Shown in pieces: positions 27,216 through 36,676 of a DNA stretch of 52,674 nucleotides (positions are counted from its first letter, which is position 1; each line of letters begins with the position of its first letter). Source of the stretch: Campylobacteraceae bacterium (GTDB lineage: Bacteria; Campylobacterota; Campylobacteria; Campylobacterales; Sulfurovaceae); contig JALTGP010000250.1 in the NCBI GenBank assembly GCA_027076905.1, positions 1 to 52,674 on the forward strand, given 5' to 3'. A program made the position numbers and the translations under genes. A model generated the notes under the pieces. The model saw only the letters and a program-made list of their open reading frames with translations. It was not told the DNA's origin and made no database searches.

Positions 27216-27485
27216 ATGGCTTTAGATACGGCAAACAAGCAAGAGATAATTGCTAAATATTCAAGAGGTGAGAACGATACAGGTTCTACAGAAGTTCAAG
27301 TTGCATTAATTACAGCGAGAATTAAATACTTAACAGAGCATCTTAAAATAAACAAAAAAGATCACTCTTCAAGACTGGGACTACTTAAATTGGTTGGTCA
27401 AAGAAGAAGACTTATGAGATATTTAAGAAAAACTGACTTGACAAGATGGAGTACTATCAAAGCTGACCTTGGGATTAGAAATTAA
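27216..27485 (+). CDS. rpsO: 30S ribosomal protein S15
   Basis: Primary 16S rRNA-binding protein of the small subunit, 89 residues, full length. It includes [22 protein letters not shown] and the conserved [21 protein letters not shown]. The strong AGGAGGTC site precedes ATG. A -10 TAAAAT at 27148-27153 is the likely promoter. The gene stands alone with its own terminator. Confidence 0.98.
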   Translation: MALDTANKQEIIAKYSRGENDTGSTEVQVALITARIKYLTEHLKINKKDHSSRLGLLKLVGQRRRLMRYLRKTDLTRWSTIKADLGIRN

Positions 27486-27511
27486 GTTTTTACCTCTATT
27501 TCTTCCTTACA

Positions 27512-27543
27512 TAACACAAGAATTTACTCTTGTGTTACTTTTT
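27512..27543 (+). terminator. Rho-independent terminator of rpsO
   Basis: TAACACAAGA and TCTTGTGTTA form a perfect ten-pair stem with an ATTTAC loop, followed by C and five T. Confidence 0.9.
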
Positions 27544-27639
27544 AACTTCAAAACTACTCACTTTATATTTTATTTTAAATAGGTTAAAAGTACTATATTT
27601 AGGGCTTTACGTGTATATAATTTAAACTGCTTAATAAAC

Positions 27640-27717
27640 TTTAGTCGTATTGACTAAACTATTATTAAAATTTTGACTAAATATAACCTTGACAAAATTG
27701 ACTCAATGTTGTATAAT
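27640..27717 (+). promoter_or_regulatory. grpE-dnaK promoter with repeated TTGACT motifs
   Basis: TTGACA (27689-27694) and TATAAT (27712-27717) are separated by 17 bases, a full sigma-70 consensus. Upstream is a hairpin or operator, TTTAGTC-GTATT-GACTAAA (27640-27658). TGACTAAA recurs at about 27673 and TTGACTCAA lies in the spacer. CTTGA-N10-TCAAT resembles an HspR (HAIR) site but is one base short. No CIRCE element is present. Confidence 0.75.
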
Positions 27718-27787
27718 CCGATTAATCTTTGAAAGATATTTGATATTTTGAAGATATAAATTATATTAAAATAGGAGTTATATCTAT

Positions 27788-28351
27788 ATGAGTAATGAAA
27801 AAGAGAACTCATCCATAGACGCTGAAATAGAAACTTTAGATACATCCTACGAAGAGAAAAATCCTGAAGTTACAGAGGATAAACCCTCTTCGGAACTAGA
27901 AGAGCTTAGGGCTTCTGTTGCTTCTTGGGAAGATAAGTTTCTAAGAACTCATGCCAGTTTTGAGAACAGTAAAAAACTGTTGCACAAAGACAAAGTAGCT
28001 GCTGTTGCTTATGCAAATGAGAGTTTTGCCAATGATATTTTGTCAGTTATGGACTCATTTGAGAGTGCATTGGCAACCATTGACTCAACGAATAGTCAAA
28101 ACAGCTCAGAGGTTTTAGAGAAAATCAAAGAGGGATTATCATTAACCTATGGTCAGCTCACTAAAGTGTTAGAGAAAAATAGTATAAAAGCAGTTGAGTG
28201 TGAGGGTCAATTTAACCCTGAGGTTCACCAAGCGATTATGCAAGTAGAGAGTGAAGAGCATGAGGTTGGAGATATAGTACAAGTGTTACAAAAAGGCTAT
28301 ACCATAAGAGATAGAATTTTAAGACCTGCTATGGTCTCAACAGCTAAATAA
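27788..28351 (+). CDS. grpE: nucleotide exchange factor GrpE
   Basis: Releases ADP from DnaK. The 187 residues have an acidic disordered start, a long dimerising helix (about 35-95) and a C-terminal beta domain with [20 protein letters not shown] and [14 protein letters not shown]. The ATG follows AGGAGTTATATCT. It comes directly before dnaK without hrcA, unlike the common hrcA-grpE-dnaK order. Confidence 0.96.
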   Translation: MSNEKENSSIDAEIETLDTSYEEKNPEVTEDKPSSELEELRASVASWEDKFLRTHASFENSKKLLHKDKVAAVAYANESFANDILSVMDSFESALATIDSTNSQNSSEVLEKIKEGLSLTYGQLTKVLEKNSIKAVECEGQFNPEVHQAIMQVESEEHEVGDIVQVLQKGYTIRDRILRPAMVSTAK

Positions 28352-28374
28352 TTAAAAATAAAGGAACAAAATAT

Positions 28375-30252
28375 ATGAGTAAAGTATTAGGAATAGATTT
28401 AGGAACAACAAACTCTGCAATGTCAGTGTTTGAGAATGGCGAAGCAAAAATTATTGCAAACAAAGAGGGTAAAAATACTACCCCTTCAATTGTAGCATTT
28501 ACCGATAAAGGTGAAGTGTTGGTTGGTGAGTCTGCTAAAAGACAAGCGATTACAAACCCAGAGAAGACCATCTACTCTATTAAAAGAATTATGGGAATGA
28601 TGTTTGATGAAGAACACGCCGTAGAAGCCAAAGCAAGACTTCCTTATCATATCATTGATAGAAATGGTGCTTGTGCTATTGAGATTGCAGAGAAAACATA
28701 TACACCTCAAGAGATTTCAGCAAAAATTCTTATGAAGTTAAAAGAGGATGCAGAGGCTTACCTTGGTGAGACCGTAACGGACGCTGTTATTACTGTACCT
28801 GCTTACTTTAATGATGCACAGAGAAAAGCAACCAAAGAGGCGGGAACCATTGCAGGTCTTAATGTACTAAGAATTATTAATGAGCCAACATCAGCGGCGT
28901 TAGCATATGGTCTTGACAAAAAAGAGGCAGAGCAGATTGTTGTTTATGACCTTGGTGGTGGTACATTTGATGCAACAGTACTAGAGACTGGTGACAATGT
29001 TGTAGAAGTTATGTCTACAGGTGGAGATGCATTCCTTGGTGGTGATGATTTTGATAATAAAATCATTGATTTTGTAGCATCTGAATTTAAGTCTGAAACA
29101 GGTGTGGATATAAAAGCTGATGTTATGGCGCTTCAAAGAGTTAAAGATGCAGCAGAAAATGCTAAAAAAGAGCTTTCGTCTTCAACAGAAACTGAAATAA
29201 ATTTACCGTTTATTACAGCTGATGCATCTGGACCAAAACACTTGATTCAAAAGATTACAAGAGCAAAATTTGAGTCATTAATTGAAGCAATGGTAGAGAG
29301 TACCATTACAACTATTAAATCTGTTCTTAAAGATGCAGATGTAGCATCTTCTGAAATTAATGAGATTGTTATGGTTGGTGGTTCTACAAGAATCCCATTG
29401 GTTCAAGATAAAGTTAAAGCGTTCTTTGGAAAAGAGCTTAATAAGTCTGTAAATCCTGATGAGGTTGTGGCTCTTGGTGCGGCTATTCAAGGAGGAGTTT
29501 TAAAAGGTGATGTTAAAGATGTACTGCTTCTAGATGTTACACCACTAAGTCTTGGAATTGAAACTTTGGGTGGAGTTACAACTAAAGTAATTGAAAAAGG
29601 AACAACCATTCCTGCGAAAAAATCACAAGTATTCTCAACAGCAGAAGATAATCAACCTGCTGTTAGTATCAACGTACTTCAAGGTGAGAGAGAGTTCAGT
29701 CGAGATAATAAGCAACTTGGTATGTTTGAGCTTAGAGATATCCCAGCAGCTCCAAGAGGTGTTCCACAGATTGAGGTGACTTTTGATATTGATGCGAATG
29801 GTATTTTGACAGTTTCAGGACAAGATAAAGGTACAGGTAAATCCCAAGAGATTAAGATTACTGGTTCGTCAGGGCTTAGTGATGCAGAGATTGAAAAAAT
29901 GGTTCAAGATGCAGAGGCAAATAAAGTTGATGATGAAAAAAGAAAAGCGATTGTAGATACCAGAAACCAAGCTGATGCACTGGTACATCAAACTAAAAAA
30001 TCATTAACTGATTTGGGTGATAATTTTGATGCTACTGAAAAAGCGGGAATAGAGAAGGCAATTGCAGATGTAGAAGCGGTACTCAAAGAGGACAGTGCCT
30101 CCAAAGAACAGATTGAAGAGAATGTTAAAGTATTAACTGAGAAGTCTCATAAACTTGCAGAAGCTGTTTATGCAAAAGAGCAGGGTGCGAATAAAGAGAC
30201 AGCAGCTAAAAAAGCAGAAGATGATGATATCATTGATGCAGAGGTATCGTAA
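28375..30252 (+). CDS. dnaK: molecular chaperone DnaK (Hsp70)
   Basis: ATP-dependent protein-folding chaperone. The 625 residues begin [20 protein letters not shown] and contain [15 protein letters not shown] in the ATPase domain, followed by the linker [19 protein letters not shown], the substrate-binding domain and an acidic helical lid ending [11 protein letters not shown]. Length is normal. It lies 23 bases after grpE with an AAAGGAAC site. Confidence 0.98.
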   Translation: MSKVLGIDLGTTNSAMSVFENGEAKIIANKEGKNTTPSIVAFTDKGEVLVGESAKRQAITNPEKTIYSIKRIMGMMFDEEHAVEAKARLPYHIIDRNGACAIEIAEKTYTPQEISAKILMKLKEDAEAYLGETVTDAVITVPAYFNDAQRKATKEAGTIAGLNVLRIINEPTSAALAYGLDKKEAEQIVVYDLGGGTFDATVLETGDNVVEVMSTGGDAFLGGDDFDNKIIDFVASEFKSETGVDIKADVMALQRVKDAAENAKKELSSSTETEINLPFITADASGPKHLIQKITRAKFESLIEAMVESTITTIKSVLKDADVASSEINEIVMVGGSTRIPLVQDKVKAFFGKELNKSVNPDEVVALGAAIQGGVLKGDVKDVLLLDVTPLSLGIETLGGVTTKVIEKGTTIPAKKSQVFSTAEDNQPAVSINVLQGEREFSRDNKQLGMFELRDIPAAPRGVPQIEVTFDIDANGILTVSGQDKGTGKSQEIKITGSSGLSDAEIEKMVQDAEANKVDDEKRKAIVDTRNQADALVHQTKKSLTDLGDNFDATEKAGIEKAIADVEAVLKEDSASKEQIEENVKVLTEKSHKLAEAVYAKEQGANKETAAKKAEDDDIIDAEVS

Positions 30253-30260
30253 AACTCTGC

Positions 30261-30286
30261 TATAATATCTCCAAAAATATTTGGAG
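30261..30286 (+). promoter_or_regulatory. promoter and ribosome-site hairpin before the chorismate mutase gene
   Basis: TATAAT lies at 30261-30266, nine bases after the dnaK stop. CTCCAAA (30269-30275) and TTTGGAG (30280-30286) form a perfect seven-pair stem with an AATA loop. The right arm contains the GGAG ribosome site for ATG 30293. Confidence 0.55.
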
Positions 30287-30292
30287 ACTCTT

Positions 30293-30592
30293 ATGACCTT
30301 AAAAAAATGTAATACACTTGCTGATGCTAGATTAGAGATTGATAAAGTTGATGAAAAAATAGTTGAACTGGTTGCATTGCGTAATGATTATATTAAGCAA
30401 ATAGCACACTTTAAAAACTCTATAGAGGAGATTAAATCTGATGATAGGGTGGCTGATATTGTGAGTCGTGTTAGAACAAAAGCTATAGAGCTTAACCTCT
30501 CTCCTAATCTTATTAATGATATGTTTGTGCGTATGATTGATGAGATGATAGAGATAGAGGTAGCTGAGTTTCAAAATACTAAAGTTTTTTAG
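30293..30592 (+). CDS. chorismate mutase, AroQ/PchB type
   Basis: ATG 30293 is chosen over an in-frame TTG at 30281 because GGAG (30283-30286) fits it. The 99-residue all-helical domain keeps the active-site pattern: Arg in ADARLEIDKVDEKI, Arg and Lys in LVALRNDYIKQIAHFK, and VRTKAIELNLSP leading to the last helix. It converts chorismate to prephenate for Phe/Tyr synthesis; isochorismate-pyruvate lyase (PchB) is a less likely alternative. It is not fused to prephenate dehydratase. Confidence 0.82.
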   Translation: MTLKKCNTLADARLEIDKVDEKIVELVALRNDYIKQIAHFKNSIEEIKSDDRVADIVSRVRTKAIELNLSPNLINDMFVRMIDEMIEIEVAEFQNTKVF

Positions 30593-30603
30593 ACTTTACT
30601 ATT

Positions 30604-31479
30604 TTAGATTTGAGATAAGATACCTGCTGGTAATACAGTAGGGTAGTATCTTCGATATGTAGGGTTGTCCCCAATAAATTTCCACTCCTCATTTCTCTCT
30701 TTTATTGCAAGTAGCTTTTCCTCTTTTTTAATGTTGATGGTTCTTTGGGTTGAATTTATTTTTATGTTCTCCTGACCATATTTATTGACCAAGACATTGT
30801 TCAATACTCGTACACTTAGCTCATCATTGTACAACTCTGGATTTAAAAAATTAAGTGTAATATTACTCTGATAGATAATTTGAGCAAACTCACCACCCTC
30901 ATAAGGATAAACATCTCCTAAGTAGATAAGGTTGGTTTTAAATGACTCTACAGCAATTTGAGAGGAGTTTAAAATAGTATTGATATATTGTCTAAAAAGA
31001 TTTTCATTAATAGGTTTGAAAAATTTTGGGTAGGTCATTGAGACGATGCCATCTGTGTTGAGTGTTTGGAGTTGCTGAAAATAGGTATCAATATAATCTT
31101 TTAGTTCAGATTGTTCAATATTATTATTATGCACAGGTTCAACATCCTCTGCCACAAAATCCTCTTCGGTATAGATGGGGATATAGTTAGTTGTGGGTAC
31201 AGAGGATTGAATTTGAGTATAAGAGATATCATCAGAAGTATTATCTAACATATTATTATAAGAAGTCTTACATGTTGTTCTAGATACACTCTTTTGACGT
31301 CTCTTTAAAAGCTCTTCCCTTGTGTATGTTTTAACATTCTTATCCGATATTTTTTGGCTCAAGGTTTTGTTGGGGGTGCTATTGGTCTCTATTGGTTTGA
31401 CGATTTTCTCTTCTGTTGTTTTTGTATTAAAACATCCCGTTAAGATAACGAGAGGAATGGTTAAAAGAATAGATTTCAT
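30604..31479 (-). CDS. hypothetical lipoprotein
   Basis: The 291 residues start with a lipoprotein signal (LLTIPLVILTGC). Residues about 22-120 are Thr/Asn/Lys rich and look disordered. The C-terminal part (about 125-291) is a mixed alpha/beta domain with YIDTYFQQLQTLNTDGIVSM. No family is recognised. It converges on the chorismate mutase gene. Confidence 0.65.
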   Translation of the reverse strand: MKSILLTIPLVILTGCFNTKTTEEKIVKPIETNSTPNKTLSQKISDKNVKTYTREELLKRRQKSVSRTTCKTSYNNMLDNTSDDISYTQIQSSVPTTNYIPIYTEEDFVAEDVEPVHNNNIEQSELKDYIDTYFQQLQTLNTDGIVSMTYPKFFKPINENLFRQYINTILNSSQIAVESFKTNLIYLGDVYPYEGGEFAQIIYQSNITLNFLNPELYNDELSVRVLNNVLVNKYGQENIKINSTQRTINIKKEEKLLAIKERNEEWKFIGDNPTYRRYYPTVLPAGILSQI

Positions 31480-31524
31480 AATGTATGAGTTCCCATGTGA
31501 TGTAATTTAAAAAATTTTCTGAAA

Positions 31525-33045
31525 TTATATCATTTTTTTAAGATGTTTTAATAAAACTTTACTCATCTTAGGACTACTAAGAGGCTGTCTCATTAGAGCA
31601 TAAGAGTTAATCTCTAAACTTTTGAAGATAATTTGCGTGTAGTCATTGTCAATGATAAAAGATATTCGTTGTGCCAATAGCAAAATAGTTGCTATAGCAG
31701 AGGGGTAGAGGGGGTCATAGATATCATCATAAATAGGAATGTCACTTTTTGCAAACTTCCATCGCCCACGCTCATAGAACTTCTCAATGGCTTGGTTAAG
31801 TACTCCCTCGGCAAGGATAAGATATTTGCTGTTTTTAGTACTTTCATAAGCAGTAAGCAGAGTTACTCCTAGATAAGCATAATCTTCTAAAAAAGCATTA
31901 ATATTATTACAGTGTTTAAGTGTTTGATTTTTGTAGTTTAGTTCTAGTAAAGTATCAAGTGTATTAATAGCTAGAGTTTTATATTTTTTATCATATGCAC
32001 TATCTACTATAGAAGCAAGAAAAAGAGCATCTATGACCATAGCAGAAAAAGAGGTGGTTGTTTTTTTATCCACAAAATATGAGTTGTTAGAATGTTTGAT
32101 GGTATTGGTATAAAAAATGTTGTTTCCACTCATCTTATCTATTATGAAATCTAGCGTTTCAAATGCTATTTTTTTATAAAATTTATTATTGGTAATCTGA
32201 TAAACTCTAAGATAAAGAGATGCGATATTGGCATTGTCATAGCTTAGTTTCTCTCTTCGAGGGAGACTCCAATCTTGAGTGGAGGCATATCTAAAAAAAC
32301 CACCATCCTTCTGGTCGTAAATCTCAGCTTTAGCCATTAGTTCAAGCGTAGATGAGACCATGGTAAGAAGCTCTATATTTTCGGTTATTTCATAATTCTC
32401 CAAAAGTAGGTCGAGTGTGGATATATGTAAAAATTTAGGAGCATTACCAAATCCACCGTGGTTCTTGTCATTGAGGTTAAGAGCATGAGAGGTAATAGTT
32501 TTAGTAATGTCAATATGAAGCCTTGTTGCTTCTACTGTTTTGTTGTTTGGATTGATATACTCTAAAACCTCTTTTCCTTTGCTTTGCATAGTCTTTTTGT
32601 CATCTCTATATTTTGTATATACCGTCTGTAAGAGTGTTTCAAAATCTAAAACATTTCCTTGAGGTGTGGTTCCTATATACGAAGCACTATAGAAAGGTTC
32701 CAACTCCTCTGTTAAAAAAATAGAAACAGGAGAAGAGCAGTTTTGTCCATTCATAAGTTTATAGACTTGTTTATAGTATTTATCTATGTCGGTACGTTCA
32801 TCTTTATCAACTTTGATGGATATAAAATTTTCATTAAGAAGTTGAGCCACTTTTAGTGTGATAAATGACTCTTCTCTCATTATAGTGCATTTCTCTGACC
32901 CACTGTACCCAATAGAGAGGAAAATAGGTTTTTTTTCTGTTTTTGCTTTTTGTAATGCCTCTTGGCTCCATGGATACCAATTGATAAGAGTATTAAAATA
33001 CTCCGTTAAATAGAGAGAAGTTTCATGGTTTAAATAATTTGACAC
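31525..33045 (-). CDS. YyaL/DUF255-like protein with thioredoxin-like and (alpha/alpha)6 domains, CxxC lost
   Basis: GTG 33045 is chosen because AAAGGA precedes it and SNYLNHETSLYL aligns with the family start; an ATG at 33096 adds 17 unlikely residues. The 506 residues keep INWYPWSQEAL, PIFLSIGY and EESF of the N-terminal thioredoxin-like domain. The usual STCHWCHVM segment reads SGSEKCTIM, so the first redox cysteine is gone. A long helical-repeat domain follows. Relatives are commonly about 650-700 residues, so this one is short and divergent. Function is unknown. Confidence 0.78.
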   Translation of the reverse strand: MSNYLNHETSLYLTEYFNTLINWYPWSQEALQKAKTEKKPIFLSIGYSGSEKCTIMREESFITLKVAQLLNENFISIKVDKDERTDIDKYYKQVYKLMNGQNCSSPVSIFLTEELEPFYSASYIGTTPQGNVLDFETLLQTVYTKYRDDKKTMQSKGKEVLEYINPNNKTVEATRLHIDITKTITSHALNLNDKNHGGFGNAPKFLHISTLDLLLENYEITENIELLTMVSSTLELMAKAEIYDQKDGGFFRYASTQDWSLPRREKLSYDNANIASLYLRVYQITNNKFYKKIAFETLDFIIDKMSGNNIFYTNTIKHSNNSYFVDKKTTTSFSAMVIDALFLASIVDSAYDKKYKTLAINTLDTLLELNYKNQTLKHCNNINAFLEDYAYLGVTLLTAYESTKNSKYLILAEGVLNQAIEKFYERGRWKFAKSDIPIYDDIYDPLYPSAIATILLLAQRISFIIDNDYTQIIFKSLEINSYALMRQPLSSPKMSKVLLKHLKKMI

Positions 33046-33212
33046 AAGAATCCTTTTTATTGTTTTAAAAGTAGTATTTATAATAAAATAAAACATGTAT
33101 AAACACTTATTTGCTTTATAATCCTCACTAATATAAAATTTCTAGACTTATTAACGAAATTTTTACATATCATTTGATATAGTATTAGAGATAAAGAGTA
33201 TATTGCTCTTAA

Positions 33213-33218
33213 TATAAT
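33213..33218 (+). promoter_or_regulatory. -10 element of the dsbD promoter
   Basis: TATAAT lies 31 bases before the dsbD ATG. AAGAG and CTCTT (33194-33210) form a small inverted repeat just upstream. Confidence 0.5.
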
Positions 33219-33249
33219 CTATTCACTTGAAAAAGGGATTAAAACAAAT

Positions 33250-35058
33250 ATGAAAATTATAAAATTATTTCTATTGGTTACACTATTTTTAACGGCTGGA
33301 TTTGATTCTGCACTTAAAAATAAATCGAAATATCTAAAGCCTGAAGATGCATTTAAAGTTTATGCTGTTGATGACGGGAAGACTATCAATACTAAAATTG
33401 TTTTAGGAAAAGATATTCATATTACTTATGAAACTTTAAAATATAAGATAGTTAAACCAATAGCATTTGATTTAAATGTTGATAAACCCAAGCCTCATAA
33501 AGTTCAAAAAGAGTTATATTTAGAGCATGATGTACTGGTGGATATCCCAGTATCTTCTATTGCTTCTAAGATTCAAGGTGATGAGCAAAAATATACTTTG
33601 CTTATTGAGTTTCAAGGATGCTCCTCCAGAGGAATCTGTTACGACACTATAAAAAAAGAGTACAATTTTATTACTCCAAAGCCTAGCTTGTGGAGCAAAA
33701 TCATGAGTTTAACAGACAGTAAAAACTCTGCAACTATTATTGATGTATTAAAGAGTGAAAGTTCATTCTTTATCGTTTTGCTCTTTTTAGTTTTAGGGTT
33801 ACTTTTAGCATTAACTCCTTGTATTTTCCCTATGATACCGATACTCTCCTCTATTATTGTTTCTCAATCAGGAGATGGAAAACCAAGTGCAATGAAAGGG
33901 TTTATCACCTCTCTTATTTATGTATTGTCTATGGCAGTGACGTATACTACCGTAGGTGTTATCTCAGGGTTATTGGGTGCTGATATTCAGTCAGCCATGC
34001 AAAATCCATGGGTTTTAACCACATTTGCTCTTATGTTTTTGGCATTGGCATTTTCACTCTTTGGTTATTATGAGATGCAACTTCCATCTTCATGGCAATC
34101 AAAACTAAACTCTGCTAGTGACGGTGCACAGGGAAAAGGTATTTTAGGAACTGCAGTAATGGGCTTCTTATCTGCCTTTATTATTGGACCATGTGTTGCA
34201 CCACCATTAGCAGGAGCAGTTATTTTTATATCTCAAACAGGAGATGCTTTTCTTGGAGGATTGGCACTGTTTGTTATGAGTATAGGAATGGGGCTTCCTC
34301 TGCTTCTTGTGGGACTGGGTGCAGGTAAATTTATGCCAAGACCTGGGGGTTGGATGACAACAGTATCACAGGTCTTTGGTGTTGTGATGTTAGCACTCTC
34401 ACTTTTTATGTTCGCAAAAGTGCTTCCTGAAACAGTTACAATGTTTTTATGGGCTTTACTCTTTATTGGGGTCTCTTTATACATGGGTGTATTTAATAAC
34501 AGTTCACAGAGTAAGGGTGCGTTTAAGCTCTTTCAGCTTCTTGGGTTTGCCTCTTTAATTTATGGTGGTTCACTCTTTATTGCACTCTTAAGTGGTTCAA
34601 CTTCAATGATGCACCCTTTTGAGAAGTTTACAACCTCACAAGTTGTCTCAGTAAGAGGGGTTCAAAGTGTTGGAGCAGTTATATCTTCTCCTAAGGTAGA
34701 GGGGAGTAACAGCACTCACCGTGGTTACTCTCTTAAGAGATTGATGGAGGAGGTTAAAGCAAGTAAGCTTCCTGTAGTTGTAGATTTTGGTAAAAAATCA
34801 TGCCCATCATGTAGAGAGTTAGAGGCGACAACCTTTCCCAATCCTAAAGTGGTGGAGGAGCTAAAAAGATTTACGTTTATCTCAGTTGATATTACAGACC
34901 AAACTGATGATGAGAAGGCTATTCTTAACCATTATGGTCTTTTTGGTACACCAAATATTATCTTTTTTGATACCAATAATAAATTTTTACCAAAAAAATC
35001 ACTTAATGGATTTATAAATGCAAAAGTTTTTACTGAACATCTAAAGTCTATTAAGTGA
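33250..35058 (+). CDS. dsbD: thiol:disulfide interchange protein DsbD
   Basis: Moves electrons from cytoplasmic thioredoxin to the periplasm. The 602 residues hold all three domains. The periplasmic alpha domain has FQGCSSRGICYD (C124, C130). The eight-helix membrane domain has LTPCIFPMIPIL (C191) and GPCVAPPLAGA (C315). The C-terminal thioredoxin-like domain has KKSCPSCREL (C518, C521). A signal peptide is at 1-20. Likely substrates are cytochrome c maturation or other periplasmic thiol proteins. The stop overlaps the next GTG. Confidence 0.95.
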   Translation: MKIIKLFLLVTLFLTAGFDSALKNKSKYLKPEDAFKVYAVDDGKTINTKIVLGKDIHITYETLKYKIVKPIAFDLNVDKPKPHKVQKELYLEHDVLVDIPVSSIASKIQGDEQKYTLLIEFQGCSSRGICYDTIKKEYNFITPKPSLWSKIMSLTDSKNSATIIDVLKSESSFFIVLLFLVLGLLLALTPCIFPMIPILSSIIVSQSGDGKPSAMKGFITSLIYVLSMAVTYTTVGVISGLLGADIQSAMQNPWVLTTFALMFLALAFSLFGYYEMQLPSSWQSKLNSASDGAQGKGILGTAVMGFLSAFIIGPCVAPPLAGAVIFISQTGDAFLGGLALFVMSIGMGLPLLLVGLGAGKFMPRPGGWMTTVSQVFGVVMLALSLFMFAKVLPETVTMFLWALLFIGVSLYMGVFNNSSQSKGAFKLFQLLGFASLIYGGSLFIALLSGSTSMMHPFEKFTTSQVVSVRGVQSVGAVISSPKVEGSNSTHRGYSLKRLMEEVKASKLPVVVDFGKKSCPSCRELEATTFPNPKVVEELKRFTFISVDITDQTDDEKAILNHYGLFGTPNIIFFDTNNKFLPKKSLNGFINAKVFTEHLKSIK

Positions 35059-35900
35059 ATAAAACTATAGAGATAGGTAGAGTTAATTGCTTAAAGATAG
35101 AACGAGACACAGATTATGGTTATTATCTAATAGCCCAAAATTTTGAAGAGGTACTTCTTCCTAATATTTATATTATGGAAGATGAGATGCCAATGGGATC
35201 TCAGATAGATGTTTTTGTCTATACCGACTCAGAGGATAGACCCGTGGCTACGACCAAATATCCTTATGCAATGTTGGGTGAGTTTGGGTATTTTACAGTT
35301 GTAGATTATCAAAGGTTTGGTGCATTTGTTAATTGGGGATTACCAAAAGATTTGTTTGTTCCTCTCTCTCAACAAAAGTGTCACTTTCATATAGGTTCAA
35401 AATATATTTTGCGTATCTGTTTGGATGAAAAGACAGGACGACTCTATGGAACACACAAGATTGGAAAATGGCTCTCAAAAGATACTGATAAACTGCAAGA
35501 GCATCAAAAAGTAGATATTTTAGTACTATCAAAAACACCTCTAGGATATAAAGTTATTATTGAAAACCTTTATGAGGGGATGCTGTTTGAAAATGAGATT
35601 TTTGAAAGACTTAATGTGGGTGAAAGAAAAGTAGCCTATATTAAAAAAATACGAAAAGATGGTAAACTTGATTTATCACTCCAACCCATTGGAAAACAGA
35701 ACTCAGCAGATATCTATGAGACAAAAGTTTTGGAACTCATAGGAAAATCAGAAGGTTTTGTGGCACTTAACTCAAAAAGTGATGCTTCTGATATTATGAA
35801 AATATTTGCATTGAGTAAAAAAAGTTTTAAGCGTACTGTTACCTCTCTGTTAGAAAAGAAAAAAATTGTTTTGGAGGAAAACGGAATCAAACTTTTATAA
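35055..35900 (+). CDS. CvfB-like S1-domain RNA-binding protein
   Basis: The 281 residues hold tandem S1-like OB folds, with TVVDYQRFGAFVNWGLPKDLFVP clearest (split near 80-102), and VGERKVAYIKKIRKDGKLDLSL in the third. A C-terminal winged helix covers about 225-281 (SKKSFKRTVTSLLEKKKIVL). CvfB/YitL proteins bind RNA and affect gene expression in Gram-positives; the role here is inferred. The GTG start overlaps the dsbD stop by four bases. Confidence 0.82.
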   Translation: MNKTIEIGRVNCLKIERDTDYGYYLIAQNFEEVLLPNIYIMEDEMPMGSQIDVFVYTDSEDRPVATTKYPYAMLGEFGYFTVVDYQRFGAFVNWGLPKDLFVPLSQQKCHFHIGSKYILRICLDEKTGRLYGTHKIGKWLSKDTDKLQEHQKVDILVLSKTPLGYKVIIENLYEGMLFENEIFERLNVGERKVAYIKKIRKDGKLDLSLQPIGKQNSADIYETKVLELIGKSEGFVALNSKSDASDIMKIFALSKKSFKRTVTSLLEKKKIVLEENGIKLL

Positions 35901-35997
35901 TTTTTTTTTTATAGAAGAATTCCCAAAATTTCATAATTGAATCTAACTCTTTGGTTACACTACTTCTAACTTAATAGAAGAAAGAAAAGAGGATATT

Positions 35998-36612
35998 ATG
36001 AGATATTTTAGACCCTTGCCCATTAATAAAGCTACACCTTTAGATAGTAAAAAAATTCTTGTCAGTAAAACTGATAGATATGGAAAAATACAGTATGTAA
36101 ATGAGTATTTTTGTGAAGTTTCGGGGTATGAAGAGGGAGAGGTGATGGGGGCTCCACATAATATTGTGAGACACCCTGATATGCCACAGGCAGTTTTTTA
36201 TCTTATGTGGCAAACGATTAAACGGGGAGATAATATTACTGCCATTGTTAAAAATTTATCAAAATCAGGGGAATACTACTGGGTGACAACAGATTTTGAG
36301 ATTATTCAAGATAATAGTGGAGAGATTATAGGTTACATAGCGTATCGGCGACCTGCTTCTAAAATGGCAATATCAGGTGTTGAAGAGTTGTATGAGAAGT
36401 TATTAAAAATAGAGAAAAAGAATGGGATGGAACAATCACTACTTTACCTTCAAGGCTTTTTAGAAGTTAGACATCTGACCTATTATGAGTTAATGGAGGA
36501 GTTGATAAAGCCAAAAAGTATTATGGAGAAACTGTTTTTAGTAATGAAAAGAACTTTTAAGTATACCAACAACTTGCATAGTAGTTCAGATAATGGTGAA
36601 AAAGCATCATAA
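35998..36612 (+). CDS. PAS-domain sensor protein (Aer/CetB-like)
   Basis: The 204 residues consist of one PAS domain (about 20-130) and a short helical tail. It has VNEYFCEVSGYEEGEVMGAP, then HNIVRHPDMPQAVFYLMW, the signature of Aer-type FAD-binding redox PAS domains. There is no kinase or chemoreceptor domain, as in the separate PAS proteins (CetB) that pair with membrane receptors for energy taxis in Campylobacter. The partner is not in the window. The ATG follows AAGAGGATATT. Confidence 0.85.
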   Translation: MRYFRPLPINKATPLDSKKILVSKTDRYGKIQYVNEYFCEVSGYEEGEVMGAPHNIVRHPDMPQAVFYLMWQTIKRGDNITAIVKNLSKSGEYYWVTTDFEIIQDNSGEIIGYIAYRRPASKMAISGVEELYEKLLKIEKKNGMEQSLLYLQGFLEVRHLTYYELMEELIKPKSIMEKLFLVMKRTFKYTNNLHSSSDNGEKAS

Positions 36613-36639
36613 ACTCTGTTTTTATTACCAGTTTTTTGG

Positions 36640-36645
36640 TATACT
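36640..36645 (+). promoter_or_regulatory. -10 element before the YidB-like gene
   Basis: TATACT lies 31 bases before ATG 36677. It overlaps the right arm of a small hairpin (TACCA...TGGTA, 36626-36641) that may end the PAS gene. Confidence 0.45.
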
Positions 36646-36676
36646 TTGTGATATTTAAAATAAAAGGATAGATGAT

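Noticed and set aside
27547-27787. CIRCE element before grpE
   Set aside because: No TTAGCACTC-N9-GAGTGCTAA sequence is present; the repeats here are of a different type.
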